Positions 1-7,976 of a stretch of DNA of 53,937 bases are shown piece by piece. The translations under genes were made by a program, and so were the position numbers. Each line of letters starts with the position of its first letter. The stretch's first letter is position 1. The notes under the pieces were generated by a model. The model was not told the origin of the DNA. It saw only the letters and a program-made list of their open reading frames with translations, and ran no database searches. This DNA is from Lewinellaceae bacterium SD302 (lineage in GTDB: Bacteria > Bacteroidota > Bacteroidia > Chitinophagales > Saprospiraceae), in assembly GCA_002591745.1 (NCBI GenBank), contig PDLQ01000031.1:1-53937 (forward strand), read 5' to 3'.

Positions 1-90
1 TCGCAGAAGATGACTGCGTTGATAGGCTATAGGTGGAAGTGTGGTAACATATGGAGCCGAGTAGTACTAATAGCCCGACAGCTTCCTTTT
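1..90 (+). rRNA. 23S ribosomal RNA, 3' end (partial)
   Basis: The first ~90 bases match the end of bacterial 23S rRNA: a GTTGATAGGC-like segment, then GAGCCGAGTAGTACTAATAG, which corresponds to the universally conserved GTACTAAT stretch near the 23S 3' end. The gene begins upstream of the window. The 3' boundary is set approximately, before the T-rich stretch at 87-95. The following spacer (about 91-313) holds no recognisable tRNA and leads into the 5S gene, so this is the tail of an rRNA operon. Confidence 0.93.
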
Positions 91-313
91 TTCTTTTACT
101 CCTTCGGGATTAAAAGAATGTTCGACAGTATTGAGTTTAGTTAACTATACTTAATGAGTTGTAAACAAGGTACACGCTCTTGATAGAACAAACGCAACGT
201 GATCAGTTTAAAGTAGTCGGTTCACTCCGGTTGATAGATTGAAGTTGTATCTCTTATTCACTTGTTAATATCATTACCAAAGATATCGTCGGGCACTGTG
301 CCCCGGCAAAAGA

Positions 314-426
314 CTTTGGTGGTTAAAGCGGGCAGGATCACCTCTTACCATTCCGAACAGAGAAGTTAAGCTGCCCAGCGCTGATGGTACTGCCCTATCT
401 GGGTGGGAGAGTAGGTCGCCGCCAAT
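314..426 (+). rRNA. rrf: 5S ribosomal RNA
   Basis: About 113 bases with the diagnostic 5S core CTCTTACCATTCCGAACAG followed by AGAAGTTAAGC, then GATGGTACTGC and GGGTGGGAGAGTAGGTCGCC. The ends TTTGGTGG and CCGCCAA can pair as helix I. The sequence has the form typical of Bacteroidota. It sits about 220 bases after 23S and just before a terminator, so it is the last gene of the rRNA operon. Confidence 0.95.
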
Positions 427-431
427 TTTAT

Positions 432-472
432 GAAAGCTCCTTCGCTAACGCGGAGGGGCTTTCGCTGTTTTT
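432..472 (+). terminator. Intrinsic terminator of the rRNA operon
   Basis: GAAAGC(T)CC at the left pairs with GG(G)GCTTTC at the right around a TTCGCTAACGCGGA loop, followed by a run of five T at 468-472. Position directly after 5S fits termination of the rRNA transcript. Confidence 0.8.
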
Positions 473-586
473 AGCCGTTAGTTACGGAAAACTTTCATCG
501 AGTCATTGTGTTGGTTTATCATGTCAATTTCAGTTCACTGTCCCTTTGGGCTACTTTCGTCCGATCAAAAGATCGCCCCACTGGTG

Positions 587-1774
587 ATGCAACCATCCTC
601 TTTTTCTATTCCTGGGTTTTCTGACTGGCAGACGACCTGGTTTAATAGTCCTGAGATGATCGTAAAAGGTGGATCAGAACGATACGACGACATCTGGCAA
701 GACAAGAACGTACTGGCCATGTTAAGTAGTCAGCCACAGGGTGTGGAAACCAGTCTTCTGTTGCTACGGCACGAAAATGGACTGAAGGTTCCGCTAACCG
801 TACAATTTTTCACCTTTCGACCTGGCGAGCAAGTCCATCAACCGGTTGAAGATTCGGCTACTCGCAGTAATTGGGCCATCCGTCGCAGGATATCTTCGGT
901 TATGAGCTTCAAGGTGCTGACAATCGGTCAGTTCATGGTATCCGGTAAGCATTGTTGGACGAATTCCCTCACTGCAGCTGGCTATACGCAAAAGCAAATA
1001 GTCCGATTGTTAGAGGCTGCGGCCGGGGAACTAGCCCGTCGGGTTGGAGGCTGCTCAGCTATTCTAGTGAAAGATGCTTTTGAACTCAAAGACCCAGCTG
1101 CTGTAATATTTGAGCAACGGGGATTTTATCAGCTTCCAGTAGACCCGTCAATGGAATTGACTATTCGGCCGGAATGGAATAGTCTGGATGATTACCTCAT
1201 CGACCTCAGCAGTAAGTACCGGGTACGTTATCGCCGGAGTAGAAAGCAACTGCCCGTTGATCTTACCCGCAAAACGCTTTCGTTAAACGAATGTGAACAG
1301 TATAGTGACCGGATGTACGCGCTTTACAATGCTGTTAAGGTTGAAGCTGCCTTTGACGCAGTCGACCTCCAGCCTTGCTACTTTGTTAGCCTCAAAGAAA
1401 CCCTGGGAGATTATTGCCAGATCAATGCTTATTTTCTGGATGGTAAAATGATTGGTTTCCGCACTACGGTTGCCAATAACGGCACTTTGCACGCCCATTA
1501 TCTGGGTTTCGACCAAGAAATGAATCGGACCTTCCATTTATACCACAATATGCTTTTCGATTTACTGAAGGAAGGCATCGAGGGAGGGTTTAGCCTATTG
1601 GATTATGGTCGGACGGCTCTGGAGATCAAGAGTTCGATCGGGGCCGAACCGCGGGAGTATTTTTGCGGAATCAAGGCCGTGAACCCGCTCTTGAATCCGC
1701 TGATCTCTCTATTTACGCCCGCAGTTTTCCGGGCGCAGCGATGGATTCAGCGCAATCCTTTCAAAGCCGGCTAA
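587..1774 (+). CDS. GNAT/FemAB-like acyltransferase family protein
   Basis: Encodes about 395 residues if it starts at the ATG at 587; the frame is open to 506, but the upstream part looks unlike protein and lies close to the rRNA terminator. The C-terminal half resembles the FemAB/BioF2-like GNAT fold: an Arg-rich helix (YRVRYRRSRKQLP), then a block ending in AYFLDGKMIGFRTT, the strand pair HAHYLGFDQEMN and a LLDYGRTALEIKSSIGAEP segment typical of acyl-CoA dependent transferases. No signal peptide. Substrate cannot be told. Family assignment comes from pattern recognition of the C-terminal half; the N-terminal 150 residues match nothing I know. Confidence 0.6.
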   Translation: MQPSSFSIPGFSDWQTTWFNSPEMIVKGGSERYDDIWQDKNVLAMLSSQPQGVETSLLLLRHENGLKVPLTVQFFTFRPGEQVHQPVEDSATRSNWAIRRRISSVMSFKVLTIGQFMVSGKHCWTNSLTAAGYTQKQIVRLLEAAAGELARRVGGCSAILVKDAFELKDPAAVIFEQRGFYQLPVDPSMELTIRPEWNSLDDYLIDLSSKYRVRYRRSRKQLPVDLTRKTLSLNECEQYSDRMYALYNAVKVEAAFDAVDLQPCYFVSLKETLGDYCQINAYFLDGKMIGFRTTVANNGTLHAHYLGFDQEMNRTFHLYHNMLFDLLKEGIEGGFSLLDYGRTALEIKSSIGAEPREYFCGIKAVNPLLNPLISLFTPAVFRAQRWIQRNPFKAG

Positions 1775-1844
1775 GCTGCATTATGATCAGGATACGGCGG
1801 GATACTGAGTAGTTTGTTATCTTTCCCATCCACACCACCTGATC

Positions 1845-3596
1845 ATGCAAATATCTACCTTCGACTGGGCCATCATTGCGGCCTTTTTTATCGTATCTCT
1901 CGGTATTGGATTTTACGCCTCGCGCCGAGCTGGTAAAAGCTTTAACGAATACTTCCTTTCCGGACGAGACATGCCCTGGTGGTTACTCGGTGTGAGTATG
2001 GTTGCCACTACCTTCAGTGCCGATACGCCCAACCTGGTAACTGATTTCGTACGCCAACACGGCGTAGCTAAAAATTGGGAATGGTGGGCCTTTTGTCTTA
2101 CGGGAATGCTTACGGTTTTCGTTTACGCCAAGCTCTGGCGACGCAGTGGCATTAAAACCGACCTGGAGTTCTATGAATTGCGCTACAGCGGCCCGGCGGC
2201 TCGCTTTCTGCGGGGTTTTCGGGCCATTTATCTCGGGGTCTTTTTCAACGTGGTCATCATGGCCACGGTAATCCTGGCCGGTATTAAACTTGGTGGGGTA
2301 CTATTGGGGTGGAGCGCCACCCAAACAATTTTGATCGCGGGAGTCATCACCGTAGCTTATACCTTGCTGGGAGGACTTAGGGGGGTCATTCTAACCGATT
2401 TCTTCCAGTTCGGACTGGCAATGGTCGGCATGATCGCCGCTTGCATCTACGTAATTAATTTACCCGAAGTAGGGGGATTAAATGCTCTGTTGAGCCACGA
2501 AATGGTGGCTCCCAAACTCGACCTGGTCCCCGATCCCAGCAACTGGGAAGTCTTTGTGCCCGTCTTCCTCATTCCTATTGCCGTGCAGTGGTGGAGTGTC
2601 TGGTATCCAGGTGCCGAACCGGGTGGTGGTGGTTATATCGTACAGCGAATGTTAAGTGCCAAAGACGAAAAGAACGCTATCGGAGCCACCTTTTTATTCA
2701 ACGTAGCCCACTATGCTTTGCGTCCCTGGCCCTGGATCTTGATCGCCCTGGCCAGTATCATCGTTTACCCTTCGGTGCAGGATATGGCTACGGCTTTTCC
2801 CCATGTAGAAGCTGGTCTGGTTAAGGAGGATCTGGCCTTTTCGGCTATGCTCAGCCTGTTGCCCAGTGGTTTGTTAGGGCTGGTCACCGCAGGGCTGATT
2901 GCTGCCTTCATGTCTACCATCAGTACGCATTTGAACTGGGGGAGTAGTTACCTGGTGAACGATTTTTACGTTCGTTTCGTCAAGCCCGAGGCTACGGAGA
3001 AAGAAATGGTCAACGTCGGCCGAATCAGTATCGTGATCATGTTTGCCCTGGCCGCTCTATTGGCACCGGTGCTGCAAAATGCGGAGAAGGCCTTCAACTT
3101 ACTACTCCAGATCGGGGCGGGTACCGGACTGTTGTTCATCCTGCGCTGGTTCTGGTGGCGGATCAATGCCTCGGCGGAGATCGTAGCCATGATCGTCAGC
3201 TTCCTGATCGCTTGCGTGTATGCTTTTGTAGATACGGGAGTCAGTGGAGAATGGCAATTGATCTCAGGTGTCCTCATCACCACGGTTGCCTGGATGACGA
3301 CGGCCCTTTCAACCAAGCCTACCGACGCGGAAACCCTCACTAATTTCTACCAGCTCATCAAGCCCCACGCTACCGGTTGGCGTAAGTTTTTGGTGGCTAA
3401 CAAAGTAGCAGAGATCCCTACCTCTGGATTTAGTCGTGAATTGACCTGCATGTTCGCCGGGGTGTTTCTGGTATACGGGACATTATTTGGAACGGGGTAC
3501 CTGCTGTACGGACGTTTTGTGCCGGCTCTGGTCGGGTTGGCGGCTGCGGTGGTGAGTGCATTTATAGTGGTAAGGAATTGGCGAAGCGTTGGCTAG
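1845..3596 (+). CDS. Sodium:solute symporter (SSS family)
   Basis: 583-residue polytopic membrane protein with about 13 or more hydrophobic segments. The N-terminus (DWAIIAAFFIVSLGIGFYAS) followed by GKSFNEYFLSGRDMPWWLLG is the classic SSS opening, with the sodium-site region VATTFSADTPN in the first core helix. Further SSS features are GGLRGVILTDFFQFGLA and FMSTISTHLNWGSSYLVND. It would import a small organic solute together with Na+ across the inner membrane. The substrate is not predictable from sequence and no catabolic genes lie beside it. Start ATG is followed immediately by a good hydrophobic helix. Length is normal for the family. Confidence 0.9.
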   Translation: MQISTFDWAIIAAFFIVSLGIGFYASRRAGKSFNEYFLSGRDMPWWLLGVSMVATTFSADTPNLVTDFVRQHGVAKNWEWWAFCLTGMLTVFVYAKLWRRSGIKTDLEFYELRYSGPAARFLRGFRAIYLGVFFNVVIMATVILAGIKLGGVLLGWSATQTILIAGVITVAYTLLGGLRGVILTDFFQFGLAMVGMIAACIYVINLPEVGGLNALLSHEMVAPKLDLVPDPSNWEVFVPVFLIPIAVQWWSVWYPGAEPGGGGYIVQRMLSAKDEKNAIGATFLFNVAHYALRPWPWILIALASIIVYPSVQDMATAFPHVEAGLVKEDLAFSAMLSLLPSGLLGLVTAGLIAAFMSTISTHLNWGSSYLVNDFYVRFVKPEATEKEMVNVGRISIVIMFALAALLAPVLQNAEKAFNLLLQIGAGTGLLFILRWFWWRINASAEIVAMIVSFLIACVYAFVDTGVSGEWQLISGVLITTVAWMTTALSTKPTDAETLTNFYQLIKPHATGWRKFLVANKVAEIPTSGFSRELTCMFAGVFLVYGTLFGTGYLLYGRFVPALVGLAAAVVSAFIVVRNWRSVG

Positions 3597-3722
3597 TGGT
3601 CTGACATTCAGGTAGTTTTACCTGGTGGATTAGGGTAGAAACACCGTTGTGCTGCATTCGTGTAGTCCTCAACTTTGTATTGAACCTATCTGGGTGTTGA
3701 GTCCTGTTGTATGGACTGAGGA

Positions 3723-3750
3723 TTTAGGTGGTTCAATTTTTTCACCTAAA
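3723..3750 (+). promoter_or_regulatory. Hairpin directly upstream of the unknown cassette
   Basis: TTTAGGTG (3723-3730) and CACCTAAA (3743-3750) form a perfect 8-bp stem with a T-rich 12-base loop, ending 11 bases before the ATG at 3762. It could be a terminator for the symporter transcript (no clear T-run follows) or a translational control element of the cassette. Role is inferred only from position. Confidence 0.4.
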
Positions 3751-3761
3751 TACACATACGA

Positions 3762-4571
3762 ATGTCTAGAGTTACAGGAATATCGATGCAGGAGTGGTTA
3801 GATCACGTATCTTCTCCGGCACCAATGCTTAAAGGGATGGCCGTTACGAGCCCAAACGACAACATCATGTCTCCCGCCAATGCAGCCGGCGTTGGTAATT
3901 ACGTGCAAATGGCCCAACAGAACAGTAGTTCCGGGAGCGCACCGAAGAGTGTCTTTGAGGGCATGCAGACCATCGCCAACCTGTCTAGGGTTAAGGCGGG
4001 CTATAATCCGCTTGATCCGGAAGGAAAGGGCAGTAAAGCGAACTTTCTCCAATTCTCCCAGTACCTGGCCGATCTGCCAGCTTTGTCGCTGTTGAACTCG
4101 AGCACCAAAGAAGTTCACCAGCAGGAGCAAAACGCCGATAAGATCATCGACTCCTTCGTAGCTGCTTTTGAGGGGATCGCCCAAGAGAACGTCGCGGCCA
4201 TCACCAGTGCCGTTTCCAACCTTGCCAAGGCGGCACTTTCTTATTCCAAGAAAGAGCAGAAATACTCCAATTTCGCCCAGAACCTGTTGCAGGTGAACTC
4301 AACGGGTGACGTGCAATTCCACTTGTACAGCAGCGTCTTTCAGATTTCTCAGACGGAGAGTAAAGGGACTATTACCTACAAATCGGACTACAGCGTTCTC
4401 GTAGCGGTATACGAGCTGGCCGCCTCGGAGTGGGGGCAAATCTCCGGTATCTTCAATAAGCAGGAGAAAACCTCGATCAATGATTGGCTGAATAATATGA
4501 AGACACCGGTCAAGGGAGCAGGTGGCGCCCGGGCACTTTGTCTTTATCCTCAATTGGGTGGGCGTAGATAA
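3762..4571 (+). CDS. Unknown protein, paralogue 1 of a three-member cassette
   Basis: 269 residues, no signal peptide or membrane segment. I do not recognise the family. The middle holds a helical stretch around the motif RVKAGYNPLDP (residues ~76-86), followed by a helical region (residues ~125-165) and a beta-rich part (VQFHLYSSVFQISQ, then YSVLVAVYEL and EWGQISGIF) ending in a WLNNM segment. The same order of elements recurs in the genes at 4653 and 5416, so the three are diverged tandem duplicates. The last ~20 residues (after KTPVKGAGG) are not alignable and look like a low-complexity tail or an old frameshift. A trypsin-like protease ends the cassette. Function unknown; an effector or pore-forming role is speculation based on gene context. 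Confidence 0.75.
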   Translation: MSRVTGISMQEWLDHVSSPAPMLKGMAVTSPNDNIMSPANAAGVGNYVQMAQQNSSSGSAPKSVFEGMQTIANLSRVKAGYNPLDPEGKGSKANFLQFSQYLADLPALSLLNSSTKEVHQQEQNADKIIDSFVAAFEGIAQENVAAITSAVSNLAKAALSYSKKEQKYSNFAQNLLQVNSTGDVQFHLYSSVFQISQTESKGTITYKSDYSVLVAVYELAASEWGQISGIFNKQEKTSINDWLNNMKTPVKGAGGARALCLYPQLGGRR

Positions 4572-4652
4572 GCCCTGAAACTCAACTGCCTTTACTCATT
4601 CAATCAGATTTTCGTGGTCGGCAGTTCAATATGAGCTGCCGGTCACGGAGGT

Positions 4653-5423
4653 TTGCCAAAAATAAATCTTATGGCTATTCCCCGTACTTCACCTCAGGTG
4701 ATCACCTTGACACGTTTGACCGGCTCCGACCAGGAAGCTATCCTGAAAGCGACTAAAAAACTTCCCGACGATGCCCCCGCGGAAGGTAGTTCTGGCTACC
4801 AAGAGTTTGTGAGCCAGTTGAAAGCTTCGCCGGCAAACGTCCTATCTTCTCTTTGCTCGGATTTAGCTACACGTGCGGGCTGGGACATTGAGACCAACGC
4901 AAATTACCAGGCCTTTGTCAATCAATTCAATGGCACTCCCTTTACTGCTAGTACTGGCGGATCACCTGGTCAGCTAGAAGAAACACTCAACGTGGATGAA
5001 GCAGCAAATTTAGCCGACGATATACTAAATGCAGCCCATTTCCCGAAAGAGGATCGTGAATCAGTACTTGCAAGTACTGACTTGATTGCCGCATTTCCAG
5101 AAGAAGGGAGAGACGAAGACCTGGAGTTGATACTGGTTTCTCAGATTATCGATGCCAGTGACGATCAGCTAACGATCATATTTACCAAGTTAGAAGTAAC
5201 CATTAGCTACAAAAAGGGGAGTGGGTTTGGCAAAAAGCATAAAGACCATCTGAAGGCATCGGGTAAATTCGGCAAAGCGATCGTCGGGATTAACGTCGAT
5301 ATGCTGGAGCAATCGGGGGTTAACTTCGTCAATAGTCTGGGTTATAATAAGGTTACGCAATGGGAAAGCGATTTTACCAATCTTCCACGTCTGACCGAAG
5401 AACCCGCTGATTCTGATGAGTAA
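4653..5423 (+). CDS. Unknown protein, paralogue 2 of a three-member cassette
   Basis: 256 residues from a TTG at 4653; an ATG at 4671 (residue 7) is an equally good start. No signal peptide. It shares with its neighbours the block YQEFVSQLKASPANVLSSL...RAGWDIETNANYQAFVNQF, equivalent to the SPATGMATII...RQGYNPLDPTSAANYAAY block of the next gene, with GWDI in place of GYNP. An acidic helical middle (NVDEAANLADDIL to EEGRDEDLELILVSQI) leads to beta strands (LTIIFTKLEVTISYKK) and a GKKHKDHLKASGKFGK basic stretch, then a strand AIVGINVD. The stop codon overlaps the start of the next gene by 8 bases, indicating translational coupling. Function unknown. Confidence 0.72.
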   Translation: MPKINLMAIPRTSPQVITLTRLTGSDQEAILKATKKLPDDAPAEGSSGYQEFVSQLKASPANVLSSLCSDLATRAGWDIETNANYQAFVNQFNGTPFTASTGGSPGQLEETLNVDEAANLADDILNAAHFPKEDRESVLASTDLIAAFPEEGRDEDLELILVSQIIDASDDQLTIIFTKLEVTISYKKGSGFGKKHKDHLKASGKFGKAIVGINVDMLEQSGVNFVNSLGYNKVTQWESDFTNLPRLTEEPADSDE

Positions 5424-6642
5424 TCCAATCATAATCAAACCCCAATTGATCGGAAACTGGCAGAAAGCTTTAGCCCAGGATCAGGTTGTGGGCCAAAATT
5501 TATCAGGGGCTAATCTCAACAATGACCCTGCAGCCTTAACGGCGTTTCAGCAATCGCCGGCTACCGGGATGGCTACCATCATTAACCAGGCCCGACAAGG
5601 CTATAATCCACTAGACCCCACCAGCGCAGCGAATTATGCAGCCTATAATAACTGGATCGAGCGCATTCTGGCAACGAATTATTTCAACTTGGAGTTGAAT
5701 GATAACCCACAGGTCGGTGGTGTGAATAACTGGCAGGCCTACATTTCTCAGACGATAAGTTTGTACGCGGGAATCAACGCCGCTGATATCAATCGGGTGA
5801 CGAATACGATAGTTAATCTGATTAATATATCTTATTCAGTTCCCGGCCAGCCGGAAACCGTGATCATGGCCCAGCAAACGATTCAGGATAATCCGGACCA
5901 ACAACAGGTATCGGCCTTTTTCTTCTACACTACGGCTACAATTGTTTACAACCAGGGAGGGAAGCATTCCAGCTCGACGCTGGGAACTTATTTTTCGGTC
6001 ATCCGCAAGAAAATTACGCTTACGTACGCTCAATGGAATGCTATTCACACTCAGGTAGCCAATCGACAGGTTAACCTCGTGCAAAATTGGCTCAATGGGA
6101 CCAACAGCCAGGCCCAGGCGATGTACGACGTAAGATTATCTCCGGCAGATAAAAACTTAACCTGCTTAGCGCAAGTACCCAGCTTGCCGGACGCTCGGCG
6201 TAAAGCTATTCCAAAGGATTATTGGTATAGTTTCGAATGGGAAAACCTGCCTGATGACGCCCGGAAGCTATTCAATCAACTCGGAGTTAAAAGCCGGCAA
6301 TGGCACGCCTTGTCCGTCACGGGAAACGCTCCTTTGCCATTAGAATGGAGCGAACTTAATGATGGCCAGCGTTCCGCAGCCACCAAACTCGCTTTCAATC
6401 AACTGCTCTGGGATGGACCGGGGGTCATCGAGAGCCTGGCTGCCGCTGACCGAAGTGCTTACTGGGGAAGTTACGAATGGGAACAAATGGGCACAGCCTA
6501 TCAGCAGCGCTGGAAAGTACTAGGGTGTGGGCCGGGTAATTGGCCGCCAACACCGTTACAATTGACGGGCAAATCATGGGGCAAAGAACAACGCAATGCC
6601 GCCGATTGGCTGGGAATCGCTTCGGCTGAGCCCGCTGATTAA
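5416..6642 (+). CDS. Unknown protein, paralogue 3, with W-rich C-terminal repeats
   Basis: 408 residues. Residues ~1-230 match the other two cassette proteins: LTAFQQSPATGMATIINQ, RQGYNPLDP, helical region, then strands AFFFYTTATIVYNQ and YFSVIRKKITLTYAQW and a final LVQNWLNG. Residues ~265-400 are an added region of short degenerate repeats built on an E-W-x2-L ... R ... L-G/F ... W pattern (FEWENLPDDARKLFNQLGV; LEWSELNDGQRSAATKLAF; YEWEQMGTAYQQRWKVLGC; KSWGKEQRNAADWLGIA). Such W-x-x-L...Q-R-x-A-A...L-G repeats may mediate binding, but I know no assigned function. Starts 8 bases inside the previous gene. Soluble, no signal peptide. Confidence 0.75.
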   Translation: MSNPIIIKPQLIGNWQKALAQDQVVGQNLSGANLNNDPAALTAFQQSPATGMATIINQARQGYNPLDPTSAANYAAYNNWIERILATNYFNLELNDNPQVGGVNNWQAYISQTISLYAGINAADINRVTNTIVNLINISYSVPGQPETVIMAQQTIQDNPDQQQVSAFFFYTTATIVYNQGGKHSSSTLGTYFSVIRKKITLTYAQWNAIHTQVANRQVNLVQNWLNGTNSQAQAMYDVRLSPADKNLTCLAQVPSLPDARRKAIPKDYWYSFEWENLPDDARKLFNQLGVKSRQWHALSVTGNAPLPLEWSELNDGQRSAATKLAFNQLLWDGPGVIESLAAADRSAYWGSYEWEQMGTAYQQRWKVLGCGPGNWPPTPLQLTGKSWGKEQRNAADWLGIASAEPAD

Positions 6643-6651
6643 CGAACGACT

Positions 6652-7623
6652 TTGGAAGCGTTAAAAACCCCACTGAATTGGTACGCTAAAGATATAATGC
6701 AAGCCAGAAGATTCTGGAGGGAGTTGACCTTGAGTGGAGGGATCATTGCTACTTTGTCAGCCAAAATTGAAATATCTGGAAATTATTCTGTTCCTGACCA
6801 AATGTCCAGAGTCAATTGGGAGCCAGCTGATGCGAAATTCCAGCTGTCTGAAAAAGGGCCAGCCGATTATTACGCTACCTACAGAATGGAGATGCTGGTT
6901 GAACCGGACGAACAGTCATGGCGACCTTTCAATGCGGTTGGTCAGCTACTGTTCCTGCGGCGGGTGGCGGGCAAAGTTCGTATTTTTCATGCCTCGGCTT
7001 CGGTAGTGTCTTCCCGGCAAGGTAGCTGGCTGGTTACCGCCGCTCATAACGTATTCAGCGATTACCGGCCGGGAGAACCACCGCAATGGTCCGGACATTT
7101 GATCTACTTCCCGGGAGGGGTGAAGGACTGGCGATCGGTAGATTTAGCTCACTTGCGACACCGATCCTACTTGGTTACGCGAGTTGGTATACCAAAATCT
7201 TGGATGCAGCATACGTATGATGTTCCCTTCGAGGTTGATTTCGCTTTGCTCAAAATTGAGCCCTTTTACCCGTCGTTCGATTTCCCTGAGTTGTCAGCAC
7301 TCAATTGGCCATCGGCTGCTTCCGGTCAAGATGTCGATCCCAAAGCGTTAGCTATTGCCTTTCCGGGCGGAGAAAAATACCGGGCAAGTATGTGGTGCCG
7401 TACGGTTACCGTATCGCGGCAACAATACGTTACGGGTTATAACCATTTGAGACTGCACGGTCATCCTTTTGCTTCTGGTGCCAGTGGTGGTCCTTTGGTT
7501 CAATTCGATCCATCCTTAGGGAGCTGCACTTTAATCGGTTTGCATGCTTCACGTAGGCAATACCAGGATGGAGTAGTGTGGTGGGATAGTCCGGACCTGT
7601 CTCAAATAAGGATCGTTGGCTAA
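6652..7623 (+). CDS. Trypsin-like serine protease
   Basis: 323 residues from the TTG at 6652, or 308 from the ATG at 6697. A complete chymotrypsin-fold triad is visible (numbering from 6652): His132 in WLVTAAHNVF, Asp196 in EVDFALLKIE, Ser278 in GASGGPLVQF, with the flanking GHPFASGASGGPL and the C-terminal LIGLHAS strand that forms the substrate wall. The ~95 residues before the catalytic domain are unassigned. No signal peptide, so a cytoplasmic site of action is likely. It follows the paralogue 3 gene by 9 bases and is presumably co-transcribed; the cassette proteins are plausible substrates (inference), as in bacterial systems where a protease activates a neighbouring effector. Confidence 0.85.
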   Translation: MEALKTPLNWYAKDIMQARRFWRELTLSGGIIATLSAKIEISGNYSVPDQMSRVNWEPADAKFQLSEKGPADYYATYRMEMLVEPDEQSWRPFNAVGQLLFLRRVAGKVRIFHASASVVSSRQGSWLVTAAHNVFSDYRPGEPPQWSGHLIYFPGGVKDWRSVDLAHLRHRSYLVTRVGIPKSWMQHTYDVPFEVDFALLKIEPFYPSFDFPELSALNWPSAASGQDVDPKALAIAFPGGEKYRASMWCRTVTVSRQQYVTGYNHLRLHGHPFASGASGGPLVQFDPSLGSCTLIGLHASRRQYQDGVVWWDSPDLSQIRIVG

Positions 7624-7877
7624 TGTTTGGTCCCAAAATCAGTTTCCAATATTTTAAATATGTTAAAGTCTTGGGCGGTTCCTATCGGATGTGATTGTTT
7701 TTAATATGTAAGTAACTTGTTGTCAGTTAACAGGCTTTTACCGATTTACGAACCTATGAACGAATGTTCCTGTATTCAGATAATCTTTTCTTTAATATGT
7801 GAGTTGGTGGGAGTAGTTTTAGCTTCATAACTACGTACCCATGGCATCTGTGTCAATGATTAAAATGTGCTGTTGTT

Positions 7878-7954
7878 GTCGCCCGTCAGGGTGAGGAAAT
7901 GGCCGTGAATATTCCTCAAGAACCCTCATCGAACCCGCGCCGGCGGGTTTTTTT
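7878..7954 (+). promoter_or_regulatory. Structured leader with intrinsic terminator before the sulfite reductase gene
   Basis: AACCCGC (7932-7938) and GCGGGTT (7943-7949) form a perfect 7-bp stem with loop GCCG, followed by a seven-T run, only 23 bases before the ATG at 7977. Upstream, GGGTGAGG near 7889-7896 can pair with CCTC and ACCC at 7913-7924, making a second stem. A terminator placed between promoter and start codon suggests transcription attenuation of the sulfate-assimilation operon. It does not match the S-box core that I know, and no aptamer class is claimed. Alternatively it merely ends read-through from the upstream cassette. Confidence 0.5.
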
Positions 7955-7976
7955 GTTTCTATCAGACCTATCATTT

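Noticed and set aside
91..313. tRNA gene in the 23S-5S spacer
   Set aside because: No cloverleaf, TTCRA arm or CCA-type end can be found.
7860..7976. S-box (SAM-I) riboswitch upstream of sulfite reductase
   Set aside because: The conserved AGAG, GGAGGGA and GGCAACC elements are not found; only a terminator and one possible extra stem can be supported.
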